From: CALEMW01 sp964343835
Lineage (GTDB): Bacteria; Krumholzibacteriota; Krumholzibacteriia; LZORAL124-64-63
Reading direction: 5' to 3'
Assembly (NCBI GenBank): GCA_964343835.1
Contig: CAYFKR010000010.1
Location: 58,600 to 122,599, forward strand
Length of the DNA stretch: 64,000 bases
Shown here: positions 44,776-55,072 of the stretch, in pieces
Layout: the number at the start of each line of letters is the position of its first letter
Position numbering within the stretch: the first letter of the stretch is position 1
Program-made: the position numbers and the translations under genes
Notes under the pieces: model-generated
Told to the model about the DNA's origin: nothing
Databases searched by the model: none
What the model saw: the letters and a program-made list of their open reading frames with translations, nothing else

Positions 44776-46131
44776 CTACACCTCGATCGTCCGCCAGCGG
44801 CCCCGCGCGAACCACACGCTCACGGCCACCGCGTACATGAAGAACCACACCAGGACACCGATCCAGGCACCGTTCAGTCCCCAGCCCATCTGCACACCGA
44901 AAAACCATGCCGAAGGCAGCAGCAGGCCCCAGGCCGCGCAGACGTCGATGACCATCACGGCGCGATTGGCGCCGGCGCCGCGCAATCCGCCTGCGAGGGT
45001 CAGCCCCACGGCGTCGAAGATCTGCACGAGCCCCATCAGGCGCAGGATGGGAGTGCCGGCCGCGATCAGGTCGGCGTCGACGGCGAAGAGGGCCATCAGG
45101 CGTCCCGGCATCACCAGGAAGAAAACGCCGAAGACCCCCATCACGATCACCGAGAGTCCGACGCCCGTCCAGCCCGCCCTCACGGCCGCGTCCGGATCGC
45201 GCCGGCCGAGGGCCTGGCTCACCGCCGTCTGCACCGCCACGCCCATGCCGATGGCCGGCATGAACGACAGGGCCGCGATGCGGAACACGACGTTGGCCGC
45301 CGCCATCGCCACCGTGGAGATCCGCCCCAGGATGGCGAAGAAGACGAGCACCGCCGACAAGGCGCCGATCACCTGCCCCGCCGCCGGCCAGGCCAGCTTC
45401 AGGAGCGTGCCGGCCAGGGCGCGGTCCGGCAGCCGCAGGGCCGGGGTCGAACAGCGCCGGCGGGTTTCAGGGCCGAGGGCCAGGGCCGCCACCGCGACCG
45501 TGGCCGCGAGGCTCGCCAGGGTGCTGGCCAGGGCCGCCCCGGCCACACCCATGGCCGGCAGGCCCAGGTTGCCGAAGATCAGCCCCCAGTTCAGCACCAC
45601 GTTCAGCACGTTCATGCCGATGCCCACCGTCATGCCCACGCGGGTGCGGCCGAGACCGTCGAACCACCCCTTGAACACGAAGAAGGCGGCGAAGGGGATC
45701 ATGCCGGGGACCCGGGCCAGCAGGTAATCCACGCCCAGGGTGCGGACCGCCGGATCCGACGCCGCCAGCACCATGGCCCGCTCGGGCCAGAGCATTCCGC
45801 CGACGGTCAGCGGCAGGCCGGCGGCCAGGGTCAGGATCAGCCCAGCGGAGAGCACCGCGCCGGTGTCCCCCCACCGTTCCTGCCCCACGCGCCGCGCCGC
45901 CACGGTCTGCACGGCCACGTCCATGGCCTTCAGCGCGGACGCCATGGCCGAGAACACCAGAGTCGCCACGCCCACCGCCGCCAGGGACGCGGCGCCGAGC
46001 CGGCCGACCATCAGGGTGTCGACCAGCCCCATGAGGGTCTGGGAGATGTTGGCCAGGACCACGGGCAGGGCCAGCGCCGTCAGCGAGCGGACCAGCCCTG
46101 CGCGGGAATCGTCGGTGGTGGCGGCGGTCAC
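44776..46131 (-). CDS. MATE-family efflux transporter
   Basis: The 451-residue protein has twelve predicted helices in two MATE repeats (LVRSLTALALPVVLANISQT; LLKLAWPAAGQVIGALSAVL). Typical features include LMGLVDTLMVGRLG and FFVFKGWFDGLGRTRVGM. It should export cationic or other small molecules using an Na+ or H+ gradient. It starts at GTG (46131), overlapping the pepA stop codon by four bases, and no clear ribosome-binding site is present, so it probably relies on coupled translation. Confidence 0.92.
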   Translation of the reverse strand: MTAATTDDSRAGLVRSLTALALPVVLANISQTLMGLVDTLMVGRLGAASLAAVGVATLVFSAMASALKAMDVAVQTVAARRVGQERWGDTGAVLSAGLILTLAAGLPLTVGGMLWPERAMVLAASDPAVRTLGVDYLLARVPGMIPFAAFFVFKGWFDGLGRTRVGMTVGIGMNVLNVVLNWGLIFGNLGLPAMGVAGAALASTLASLAATVAVAALALGPETRRRCSTPALRLPDRALAGTLLKLAWPAAGQVIGALSAVLVFFAILGRISTVAMAAANVVFRIAALSFMPAIGMGVAVQTAVSQALGRRDPDAAVRAGWTGVGLSVIVMGVFGVFFLVMPGRLMALFAVDADLIAAGTPILRLMGLVQIFDAVGLTLAGGLRGAGANRAVMVIDVCAAWGLLLPSAWFFGVQMGWGLNGAWIGVLVWFFMYAVAVSVWFARGRWRTIEV

Positions 46132-47663
46132 GAGCCGTCGCGGGCCGCCAGGGCGTCGAGGTAGAGCTCCACGCCGCGGGCGATGAGCCGGGCCCCGAAG
46201 CCCGAGGCGCCCTTGGGGCCCAGGGGCGAATCGGCCTCGGTCCACGACGGGCCGGCGATGTCGAGGTGGGCCCAGGGCGTGTCCTCGTCCACGAACTCGG
46301 CCAGGAACGCCGCGGCGGTGCTGGCGCCCGCGTAGCGCCCGCCGCCGATGTTCTTGATGTCGGCCACGGGGCTCTCGATCATCTTGTGGTGCTCCTCCAC
46401 CAGGGGCATGGGCCACACGCGCTCGAAGACGTCGCCGCCGGCCTGCTGCAGGGCATCGCCCAGACGCCCGTCGTTGGTGAAGAGGCCGGCGAACTGCATG
46501 CCCAGGGCCACGACGCAGGCGCCGGTGAGGGTGGCGGCGTCGATGATCAGGTCCGGCTTCTCGCCGGCGGCGTGGTGCAGGGCGTCGGCCAGGATCAGGC
46601 GACCCTCGGCGTCGGTGTTGAGGACCTCGACGGTCTTGCCCGAAGCCATGGTCAGCACGTCCCCCGGGCGGATGGCGTTGCCGTCGGGCATGTTCTCCAC
46701 GGTGGGCACCATGACCACGATGCGGGCCTTCACGTCGCGCCGGGCCAGGATCAGGGATGCGCCCAGCACGGCCGCGGCGCCGCCCATGTCGCCCTTCATC
46801 TCGTGCATGCCGCCGCCGGGTTTGAGGGAGATGCCGCCGGTGTCGAACGTGACCCCCTTGCCCACCAGCACGATGGTGGGCACCTTGCCCCGCCCCTTCG
46901 GGCGGCGCTCCATGACCACCAGCTTCGACTCCTGGCGGCTGCCCTGGCCCACGCCCAGGATGCCGCCCATGCCGTTCTTGCGCAGCCAGGCCTCGCCGTG
47001 CACGGAGCAGGCGTAGCCCTCGGACCGGGCGATGCGGCGGGCCTCGGTGGCCAGGCGCGACGGGTTGAGCTCGTTGGGAGGCATGTTCACCAGGGTGCGG
47101 GCACGGAGGCAACCGGCGGCCTGGGCCTCGCCGTCCACGAGCCCGCCGCGCACGGCGGCGCCGGAGACGCCGTCGCCCAGGATCACCTTCACGGTGCGAG
47201 GCGCGGTGGCGTCCTTGCGGGTCTTGGCCTTGTTCGTGCCGGCGTCGAAGAGGGAGAGTTCCCCGCCCTCGGCGCAGGCGCGGGCCGCGGCCTGAGCGTC
47301 GACGTCGCCCAGGGCGCTCCACGGCAGGGCCAGGGCCACGCTGCGGGCCTCGAGCCCCACGGCGCGCTTCACGGCCAAGGCGGCGCAACGGCGCAGGGTC
47401 TGCAGGCTCAAGTCCTCCACCGGACCGAGCCCCAGGAGCATCACCCACGACGCCTTGACGCCCGTGCCCGGCATCACATGGGCCGACTCGGCGGCGCCGT
47501 TGAACACCTTGCCGCCGGCGACGGCCTTCACGGCCCCGCCCAAGGCCTTGTCCAGGGCCTTCCAGGTGGCGAGATCCGGGGCATCGTCCTTCTGGGGAAC
47601 GCCCACCACGAGGAGGTCGGCGGTGGTGGCGGCGGCGGCGGTCGTGGCGGTGGTCCAACGCAT
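46128..47663 (-). CDS. pepA: Leucyl aminopeptidase (M17, PepA)
   Basis: The 511-residue protein has the full M17 catalytic region: GKGVTFDTGGISLKPGGGM (metal lysine and aspartate), MKGDMGGAAAVLG, and the family signature NTDAEGRLILADAL. It removes N-terminal residues from peptides in the cytoplasm; related proteins also bind DNA, which cannot be judged here. AGGAG lies 11 bases before the ATG at 47663. An in-frame extension upstream is not real. It heads the run pepA-MATE-xseA-xseB-ABC exporter, all within 17 bases of each other or overlapping. A TACCAT box lies upstream near 47725. Confidence 0.95.
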   Translation of the reverse strand: MRWTTATTAAAATTADLLVVGVPQKDDAPDLATWKALDKALGGAVKAVAGGKVFNGAAESAHVMPGTGVKASWVMLLGLGPVEDLSLQTLRRCAALAVKRAVGLEARSVALALPWSALGDVDAQAAARACAEGGELSLFDAGTNKAKTRKDATAPRTVKVILGDGVSGAAVRGGLVDGEAQAAGCLRARTLVNMPPNELNPSRLATEARRIARSEGYACSVHGEAWLRKNGMGGILGVGQGSRQESKLVVMERRPKGRGKVPTIVLVGKGVTFDTGGISLKPGGGMHEMKGDMGGAAAVLGASLILARRDVKARIVVMVPTVENMPDGNAIRPGDVLTMASGKTVEVLNTDAEGRLILADALHHAAGEKPDLIIDAATLTGACVVALGMQFAGLFTNDGRLGDALQQAGGDVFERVWPMPLVEEHHKMIESPVADIKNIGGGRYAGASTAAAFLAEFVDEDTPWAHLDIAGPSWTEADSPLGPKGASGFGARLIARGVELYLDALAARDGS

Positions 47664-47841
47664 TGTATGGAGACTCCTGGAGAGGATGGATATCCCTTGC
47701 GGTTCGGGTCGATCGACAAGGGATGGTAGCACAGGCCCACCGACCCGCCACCCCTTTATCGATGGCCCTTGAGGCCGTCCGGCCCGTGGGTTAGGCTCGC
47801 CGGACCCGCCGTCCCGAACGACGACGTTCCCGAGGAGTCCC

Positions 47842-49143
47842 ATGTCCGCCACCACCCTCCGCACCCCCTGGCGCTGGCCCCTGCACTGGCAGATCCTGAC
47901 CGCCCTGCTCCTGGGCCTCGTTTCCGGCCTGGCGCTGCCCGACGGCGCCCGGATCGGCCCCCTGGACCCGGTGGACGCCTTCGGCTTCCTGGGCGACCTC
48001 TTCCTGCGGGCCCTGAAGATGGTGATCGTGCCCCTGCTGGCCGGCTCCATCGTGACCGGCGTCGCAGGCCTGGGCGACGCCCGCACCCTGGGCCGCCTGT
48101 TCCGCCGCACGTTCTCCTGGTACATGCTGACGAGCCTGCTGGCGATCATCGTGGGGCTCGTGCTGGTCAACGCCATCGCACCCGGGCTGGACGACGGCGT
48201 GCCCGTGGGCGAGACCCTCGGCCTGCAGGCCGACGTCTCCGAGCTGGACGAGTCGCTCCAGGGCCGCGGCGCCGGCGACCTGGTGCAGATCATCCTGCGC
48301 ATGATCCCCGTCAACCCCGTCGCCGCCGCCGCCGAGGGCCAGATGCTGCCGCTGATCGTGTTCAGCATGCTCTTCGGTGCCGCCATCACCATGCTCCCCG
48401 ACGAGCTGCGCGGCACCCAGCGCGCCTGGTGGGAGGGCCTGTTCGCGGTGATGATGCGCATCACCGGCTGGGTGATCCGCTTCACGCCCCTGGGCGTGTT
48501 CGGCCTCATCGGACGCATCGCGGCCACCAGCGGCGTGGAGGCCTTCGCCTCGCTGGCCAAGTTCGCCCTGACGGTGGTGCTGGCCCTGGCCTTCCACAGC
48601 CTGGTGGTGCTGCCGATCCTGCTCCGCCTGGCGGGGGGCGTGCAGCCCTGGAAGCACGCCCGGGTGATGGCCCCGGCCCTGATGACCGCCTTCACCACCC
48701 GCAGCAGCTCGGCGACCCTGCCCCTGACCATGAAGTGCGTGGAACGGGGCGCCGGCGTGAGCAACCGGGTGACGAGTTTCGTGCTGCCCCTGGGCGCCAC
48801 CGTCAACATGGACGGCACCGCCCTGTACGAGTGCATCTCGGCCCTGTTCATCGCCCAGGCCTACGGCATCGTGCTGGGGCCCGTGGACCAGTTCCTGGTG
48901 GTGGTGACGGCCCTGCTGGCGTCCATCGGCGCCGCGGGCATCCCGTCGGCGGGGCTGGTGATGATCTCCATCATCCTGGGGACCGTGGGCCTGCCCCTGG
49001 AGGGCGTGGCCCTGATCCTCGCGGTCGACCCCCTGTTGGACATGCTGCGCACCTGCGTGAACATCTTCAGCGACAGCTGCGGCGCCGTGGTGGTGGCCAG
49101 CCGCGAGGGCGAGACCGGTTTCTACCCCGAACACGCGGAGTGA
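47842..49143 (+). CDS. Dicarboxylate/amino acid:cation symporter (SLC1/DAACS family)
   Basis: The 433-residue protein matches the glutamate/aspartate/dicarboxylate symporter fold. The first half has IGPLDPVDAFGFLGDLFLRALKM. The second has the serine-rich loop TRSSSATLPLTMKC, the cation site NMDGTALYE, the second hairpin IGAAGIPSAGLVMI, and DPLLDMLRTCVNIFSD. In the last motif the usual ...N..GD reads N..SD. It imports acidic substrates with Na+ or H+. A GAGGAG site precedes the ATG. It is followed after 4 bases by the Yip1 gene. Confidence 0.93.
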   Translation: MSATTLRTPWRWPLHWQILTALLLGLVSGLALPDGARIGPLDPVDAFGFLGDLFLRALKMVIVPLLAGSIVTGVAGLGDARTLGRLFRRTFSWYMLTSLLAIIVGLVLVNAIAPGLDDGVPVGETLGLQADVSELDESLQGRGAGDLVQIILRMIPVNPVAAAAEGQMLPLIVFSMLFGAAITMLPDELRGTQRAWWEGLFAVMMRITGWVIRFTPLGVFGLIGRIAATSGVEAFASLAKFALTVVLALAFHSLVVLPILLRLAGGVQPWKHARVMAPALMTAFTTRSSSATLPLTMKCVERGAGVSNRVTSFVLPLGATVNMDGTALYECISALFIAQAYGIVLGPVDQFLVVVTALLASIGAAGIPSAGLVMISIILGTVGLPLEGVALILAVDPLLDMLRTCVNIFSDSCGAVVVASREGETGFYPEHAE

Positions 49144-49147
49144 CGCC

Positions 49148-49870
49148 ATGCAGACCGACCGACCCGAAGGCGCCCCCTTCCCCCCGCCCCACGATCCCAA
49201 CGGCGGGGATCATCGTCCGCCTCCGACCGGGGACGGCATGAATCTCCCGCCCTGGGAGGACCGCGAGCGCCACGGCGTGATCGGCGGTCTGCTGGGTACC
49301 ATCCGCAGGGTGATGACCTCCCCCGGCCGCTTCTTCGATGACCATCCCGTGGACCGGGGCTGGTTGGGACCGGTGAGCTTCTATGTGCTGCTGGCGGTGC
49401 TCGCCGCCGCCGCGGGCTGGCTGTGGTCCACCGTCTTCTCAGGCATGCACATGGGCATGCTGGGGGTGCTGGACGAGTTCGGGCAGGAAGCGATGATGGA
49501 CGCCGCCCTCATCCAGTTCTTCACGACCTTCGGCGTGGTCATCAGCCCGTTCACCGCCCTGTTCGAGCTCTTCCTCTACGCCGGCGCCTTCCACGTGGGC
49601 GTGATGATCCTGGTGCCGGGGAATCGCGGGTTCGAGGCCACGCTCCGGGCCGTGGCCTACGCCGGGGCAGCCCAGGTGCTGGCGTGGGTGCCCTTCTGCG
49701 GGGACCTGATCATGGACCTGTGGCTGGCCGCCGTGGCGATGATCGCCATCCACCGCATCCATCGCTGCGACGCCTGGCGGGCCGTGGTGGTGGTGGTCGC
49801 TCCCCTGGTGCTCTTCATCTGCGGGTGCGTGTCGCTGTCGTCGCTGTTCGCGGTGCTGGCCTCGGCGTGA
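49148..49870 (+). CDS. Yip1-domain membrane protein
   Basis: The 240-residue protein has a Pro-rich soluble N-terminus (about 1-45) and then LLGTIRRVMTSPGRFFDDHP. This is the typical lead-in of bacterial Yip1-domain proteins, where a conserved Pro-x-x-FF segment precedes five helices. Helices follow from about residue 75. The function of bacterial members is unknown. It starts 4 bases after the symporter stop codon (GGAG inside the end of that gene) and overlaps the DUF2752 gene by four bases, so the three genes form an operon. Confidence 0.8.
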   Translation: MQTDRPEGAPFPPPHDPNGGDHRPPPTGDGMNLPPWEDRERHGVIGGLLGTIRRVMTSPGRFFDDHPVDRGWLGPVSFYVLLAVLAAAAGWLWSTVFSGMHMGMLGVLDEFGQEAMMDAALIQFFTTFGVVISPFTALFELFLYAGAFHVGVMILVPGNRGFEATLRAVAYAGAAQVLAWVPFCGDLIMDLWLAAVAMIAIHRIHRCDAWRAVVVVVAPLVLFICGCVSLSSLFAVLASA

Positions 49871-50277
49871 ACCTGACCCCGGAACGCAGCCCCATGGGGC
49901 GACTGTTGGCCTTCGTGTACGGCCCCATGGCCGTGGGCATCTGGTGGGCGGTCGAGCGGGGGCTGCTCTGGCCCGCCGACCACCATGCCTGCGTTCTGCT
50001 GGAACGGACCGGCGTGGCCTGCCCCACCTGCGGCGGCGTGAGGGCCGCCCTGGCATTCGGCCGGGGGGATCCGGCGGGCGCCTTCCTCCAGAACCCCCTG
50101 GTGGCCCTGGGACTCGTGGTGCTCGCGATGTGGTTCCTGTGGGCCGTGGTCGCGACTGTGCGGCCTGCCTGGCGGGTGGTCCCGACACCGTCGCCCGGCG
50201 AGGCGAGAGTGCTGCGCATCGCCGTCGTGATGCTGGTGGCGGGAACGTGGGTCTACGAGATCATCCGGCACCGCTGA
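49867..50277 (+). CDS. DUF2752 membrane protein
   Basis: The 136-residue protein has three predicted helices and the DUF2752 core TGVACPTCGGVRAALAFGRGD (C-P-x-C-G near the membrane surface), followed by the asparagine/proline loop FLQNPLVAL. The two cysteines might bind metal or be redox-active; no function is established for the family. It starts at GTG (49867), overlapping the previous stop codon as GTGA. The convergent gene on the other strand ends only four bases after this one. Confidence 0.85.
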   Translation: MNLTPERSPMGRLLAFVYGPMAVGIWWAVERGLLWPADHHACVLLERTGVACPTCGGVRAALAFGRGDPAGAFLQNPLVALGLVVLAMWFLWAVVATVRPAWRVVPTPSPGEARVLRIAVVMLVAGTWVYEIIRHR

Positions 50278-50281
50278 ATCC

Positions 50282-51604
50282 TCAGCGGTCCTTCTCCTCG
50301 CGGAAATCGGGATCGGGCACGGGATGCCCCGCCGAACGGCAGCGGGCGTGGGCGGCCCGGTAGAACTCGTCGGCCGGAACCCGCGCGAATCCCAGCTTGA
50401 TGGGCGCGAGGCGCCGTCCCTCCACGAAACGCCAGTGATGCAGCACGGTGGGCGTGTCGGCCCGGGTCTCCGTCTGCAGGAAGCGGCGGTGGGAGCTGGA
50501 CAGCAGGGTGCGGGGGCGGTTGTTCTTGGCGGCGAACCAGATCAGCGACAGCAGATCCTCCTCCGGCACCAGGGACGCACCGTGGCGCTCGGCCCAGGCC
50601 GCCTGGATGGCCTCGGCCAGGCGGGTGTCGCTGCCCTTGGCCGTGAAGCGCGAGAGGAACTTGTCGTAGGTGTCCAGGCCGTCCATGACGAAGGCGCCGA
50701 GCATGGCGTCCAGGCCGTGACGGATGCCGATGCCGATCAGGGCCATGTCGTCGCACACGCCCTCCCCCAGCCGCCGCCGGAAGTAGACCTGATCGTAGGC
50801 GGGGTACGCCCACTCGCGCTCGTCCAGGGGCATGAGCACGCCCAGGCGTTCCAGCTCCTCGAGGTCGTGCTCGTCCCAGGCCTCGCGGCCGGGGTCGACG
50901 ATGCCGGTGGCGTTGAACAGGCCGCGGTTGACCACGCGGATCTCCCCGCCCCCGAGGTCGTACCAGTCGCCGCCGAAGTCGCGCTCGTGGGCGCGGCGGG
51001 CGCGGCGCCGATGGTCCATGTCGTCCATGAAACCGGCCAGCACGAGTCCCCGCAGGAAGGGCTCGGTCTCGACCTCGCGGCCCGCCAGGAAGCCGGCCCC
51101 GAGCAGGGGACCGTCGGCGGTGTCCAGGCTGATGGTCGGATCGTGGACGTGGGCCAGGACGTGGTCACGGACCGTCTCGACCAGGGTGGTGCGACGGGCG
51201 CGGACGGCGTCGTGGCGCAGGTGGGGCCAGGAGGCCTCCAGTTCCGTGAGCACGCGGTCGAAGGTGGCCTCGCGGAAGATGATGGGCGAGCCGTAGGAAT
51301 CGGTGAACCAGCCGTGGCCGTTCTGGGCGCGGCCCACCACCGACTGGGGCAGCAACACCTCCAGCACGTCGGCCGGAGCGTCGATGGGCTGGCCCATGAG
51401 GAACTCGAAGTCGTCGCGGCAGAGCTTGCGGAACAGCTCCTCGTTGCCCCGGATGGTCAGGTATCGGGTCCCGCGACCGCGGGGCTCGCGCTCGCGGCGG
51501 CCCCGCTCCTCACGGCGGTCTCCCCGCCCCGAGATGCGGTCCATGATGCGCAGCACGCGCTCGGCCGCCTTGCGGCTCTTCTGGATCTTCCTGCGGCGTC
51601 TCAT
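50282..51604 (-). CDS. Protein of unknown function, Arg-rich N-terminus
   Basis: The product is about 440 residues with no signal peptide and no membrane segment. The first 45 residues are very basic (RRRRKIQKSRKAAERVLRIM, then clustered Arg/Glu), which suggests nucleic-acid or ribosome contact or a disordered tail. The rest is a soluble, mixed alpha/beta protein with repeated acidic and aromatic segments (HGWFTDSYGSPIIFREATFD, GDWYDLGGGEIRVVNRGLF, AYDQVYFRRRLGEGVCDDMA). I recognise no family or catalytic motif. The start is uncertain: ATG at 51604, 51616 or 51634, none with a good ribosome-binding site. It is convergent with DUF2752 with a four-base gap. Confidence 0.7.
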   Translation of the reverse strand: MRRRRKIQKSRKAAERVLRIMDRISGRGDRREERGRREREPRGRGTRYLTIRGNEELFRKLCRDDFEFLMGQPIDAPADVLEVLLPQSVVGRAQNGHGWFTDSYGSPIIFREATFDRVLTELEASWPHLRHDAVRARRTTLVETVRDHVLAHVHDPTISLDTADGPLLGAGFLAGREVETEPFLRGLVLAGFMDDMDHRRRARRAHERDFGGDWYDLGGGEIRVVNRGLFNATGIVDPGREAWDEHDLEELERLGVLMPLDEREWAYPAYDQVYFRRRLGEGVCDDMALIGIGIRHGLDAMLGAFVMDGLDTYDKFLSRFTAKGSDTRLAEAIQAAWAERHGASLVPEEDLLSLIWFAAKNNRPRTLLSSSHRRFLQTETRADTPTVLHHWRFVEGRRLAPIKLGFARVPADEFYRAAHARCRSAGHPVPDPDFREEKDR

Positions 51605-51723
51605 GCCGGACACCATAACCCCGGACGGCGCCACGCGACAGGACGGACTCCCCTGTTTCCCTTCAAGTTTCGGCCGCTCCTGCCGATGACACGGAGGACA
51701 CCGAGCATTCCAGGAGGGAGTCC

Positions 51724-52293
51724 ATGCACTTCACCACACGCATCGCGTGCTACGGCCACCGGCAGATCGCCCTGGAAGTGGCCCACGAACTGGTCACCGA
51801 GGCCGGCTTCACGGCCCTGACCGACCGTCAGGCCGAACGTCACGAGTTCGAGATCGAACGTCCGTGGGACGTGGTCATGCAGTCACCCCTGTCGTTCGCG
51901 GACCGGGTGACCGTGAAGTCCGCTCCCGACGCCCTGGTGCTGGAGGCCGACCTCGACGGCGTGCCGCGGCGCACCATGGTCCTGTCGTTCTTCGTGGGGT
52001 TCACGGGGCTGATGCTGATCCTGGCCAACTACATGTGGGCCACCACGTCGTTGCCCCTGCACAAGGTGCTGTTGCCCATCGCGCCCTGGCCCGTGCTGAT
52101 CCCCCTGATCCACAAGAACATGAACTGGATGGCGCAGAGACGCTGGCGCGAGATGCTGCGCATGATCGGCCGGACGGCGTCGGTGCGCGCCGCCGAGCAG
52201 GGCGAGCAGACGGTGCAGGTCGCGCCCCAGGCCCCGCCTCCCGAGGTCGTGGACGCCGACCCGGTGCCTGAACCCGAAGAACTCCACGTCTGA
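51724..52293 (+). CDS. Membrane protein with two TM helices, unknown function
   Basis: The 189-residue protein has a soluble N-terminal part of about 90 residues and two membrane helices (MVLSFFVGFTGLMLILANYM and KVLLPIAPWPVLIPLI). A basic helix (WMAQRRWREMLRMIGR) and a Pro/Glu-rich tail follow. No motif points to a function. AGGAGGGAG precedes the ATG at 51724. It is divergent from the orphan gene at 50282-51604 and has its own downstream terminator. Confidence 0.72.
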   Translation: MHFTTRIACYGHRQIALEVAHELVTEAGFTALTDRQAERHEFEIERPWDVVMQSPLSFADRVTVKSAPDALVLEADLDGVPRRTMVLSFFVGFTGLMLILANYMWATTSLPLHKVLLPIAPWPVLIPLIHKNMNWMAQRRWREMLRMIGRTASVRAAEQGEQTVQVAPQAPPPEVVDADPVPEPEELHV

Positions 52294-52316
52294 TCCGCAT
52301 GCGCCCCGATACGACG

Positions 52317-52347
52317 ACGGCCCCCTCCACGAGGGGGCCGTTTCGTT
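52317..52347. terminator. Bidirectional hairpin terminator
   Basis: A perfect 11-bp stem ACGGCCCCCTC/GAGGGGGCCGT with loop CAC is followed on the plus strand by TTCGTT. It separates the convergent membrane-protein and sulfatase-like genes. Confidence 0.8.
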
Positions 52348-52362
52348 CGGGGGTCGCCTGGG

Positions 52363-53736
52363 CTAGATGTAGCCGAGGGACTCGAGACGACGGAGCTGTT
52401 CGGCGTCCAGGAGCGTCTCCACGCCCGTCGTGCTGGCGCCGCGTCGCTTGACGTCCACGTGCTCCGACCACTCCGACAGCAGCCGCAGCAGGAGCTGGTC
52501 CTCTTCGCCGCGCCCGACCCGCAGGCCCTTCTCCTCGCCCGGGTCGGTCACGAGGTCGTAGATACGGGTGCTGCGCCGCACCTCGTCGCGGATCATCTTG
52601 CGGTCGCCGAGCTGCACGGAGATCCGGCCGATGTTCCCCATGCCGCCCGGCCTGTGGCGCTGGGCGTGGAAGGTCTCGCTGAACACGGGGCGACGGGCGG
52701 TGCGGTCGGGGCGGTCCCAGTCGTGGGCGGTGCCCTCGAGACCGTCGGGGGCCTCGATGTCCAGCCAGCGCAGCAGCGACGGCATGATGTCCAGCAGCGA
52801 GACGGGTTCGTCCGCGTCGGCGCTCCGGTTGCCGGGCAGCTTCACCAGCAGCGGCACGTGGATCTGCTCCCGGTGCACGCTGATGGAATGACCGAGCCAG
52901 CCGCGCTCCAGGAACTCCTCGCCGTGGTCGCCGGTGACGATGATCATCGTGTCGTCGTAGCGCCCCTGGTCCTTCAGACGGTCGATGACGGCGCCGAGGT
53001 GGCCGTCGGTGAAGGCGATCTCGGAGTCGTAGGCGGCCAGCAGGAACTCCACGTCGCGCTCGTCCAGCTCGTCCAGCTTCGCCCAGAGATCCAGGATCTC
53101 CTGGTTGCTGTGCAGGGGGCCCTGGTAGCCGGCGTCGAAGTCCCAGTCCGGGTGCATCACGTAGTTGTAGTGCGGATCGAAGACGTGGAGCAGGGCGAAG
53201 AGAGGCTGGGCGTGCGGGGCCTTCAGGAGCTGCTGCGCCTTGCGGGCGACCAGCGGGGAGGTCAGGCCGTCGCGGCCGGTGTAGTTGGAGTCGTCGTAGG
53301 CGTCGAAGCCGCGGTCGAAGCCCAGCTGGCGCGAGAGCATGTCCACCGACACGATGCCCTCGGTGCGGTAGCCGTTGTCACCGAGGACGCCGGGCAGGGT
53401 CGGGTGGCGGCGGTCGAAACCCACCACCTGGTCGCGCAGGCCGAGGGTGCTGGGGAACTGGCTGGACAGCATGGACGCCACCGAGGCGGTGGTCCACGGC
53501 GCCGCCGCGTAGCAGCGGCGGAACAGGATGCTGTCGGCCGCCAGGGCGTCGAGGTTCGGGCTCACGTCGCGGTCGTGGCCGTAGCAGCCCAGGTGGTCGG
53601 CGCGAAGGGAGTCGACGACGATCAGCAGCACGTCGGGGCGCCGCGCGCCCCCGGCGCAGCCGGTCAGGCCGGCCGGGGCCGTGGCCGCGGCCAGGGCGCC
53701 GGTGGCGGTGAGCTGGAGGAAGCGTCGTCGGTCCAT
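52363..53736 (-). CDS. Tat-exported sulfatase-like (alkaline-phosphatase superfamily) lipoprotein
   Basis: The 457-residue protein starts MDRRRFLQLTATG, a twin-arginine signal, and continues to LTGCAGG, where Cys27 may be lipidated. The catalytic domain has VLLIVVDSLRADHLGCYG (metal aspartates) and VTGDHGEEFLERGWLGHS (metal DH and H). The nucleophile region is APWTTASVASML, in which Thr stands where classical sulfatases have the Cys/Ser converted to formylglycine; this is typical of a broad sulfatase-like group with unproven activity. It ends RLESLGYI, a common ending in that group. It follows an acyl-CoA dehydrogenase gene by 16 bases. Confidence 0.85.
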   Translation of the reverse strand: MDRRRFLQLTATGALAAATAPAGLTGCAGGARRPDVLLIVVDSLRADHLGCYGHDRDVSPNLDALAADSILFRRCYAAAPWTTASVASMLSSQFPSTLGLRDQVVGFDRRHPTLPGVLGDNGYRTEGIVSVDMLSRQLGFDRGFDAYDDSNYTGRDGLTSPLVARKAQQLLKAPHAQPLFALLHVFDPHYNYVMHPDWDFDAGYQGPLHSNQEILDLWAKLDELDERDVEFLLAAYDSEIAFTDGHLGAVIDRLKDQGRYDDTMIIVTGDHGEEFLERGWLGHSISVHREQIHVPLLVKLPGNRSADADEPVSLLDIMPSLLRWLDIEAPDGLEGTAHDWDRPDRTARRPVFSETFHAQRHRPGGMGNIGRISVQLGDRKMIRDEVRRSTRIYDLVTDPGEEKGLRVGRGEEDQLLLRLLSEWSEHVDVKRRGASTTGVETLLDAEQLRRLESLGYI

Positions 53737-53752
53737 GGTCGTCCTTCCGGGC

Positions 53753-54898
<1,146 letters not shown>

Positions 54899-55000
54899 GG
54901 TCGACCTCTCGGCTCGTATTCTCGGGGTGCGGTGCGTCCAACGGTCATCTAATCTAGCGGATGTGCAGGCAGGGAGCCAGCGACGATCCCCCGGGTCCCG

Positions 55001-55030
55001 TTGACGCCCCCGCCGCGGAAGATGTACGAT
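55001..55030 (+). promoter_or_regulatory. Promoter of the TPR sensor kinase operon
   Basis: TTGACG (55001-55006), 18-base spacer, TACGAT (55025-55030); transcription would begin about 55037. The rest of 54899-55072 is the divergent region shared with the acyl-CoA dehydrogenase, whose own -10 may be TAGATT on the minus strand near 54953. Confidence 0.65.
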
Positions 55031-55072
55031 CATATTCGTAGGCATTCCTCGCCCCCGGCCAACGGAGTCCCC

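Noticed and set aside
44776..47751. A 991-codon open frame joining pepA region to MATE
   Set aside because: Only the last 451 codons form the MATE protein. The upstream part is pepA read in another frame, and the GTG at 46131 overlaps the pepA stop codon.
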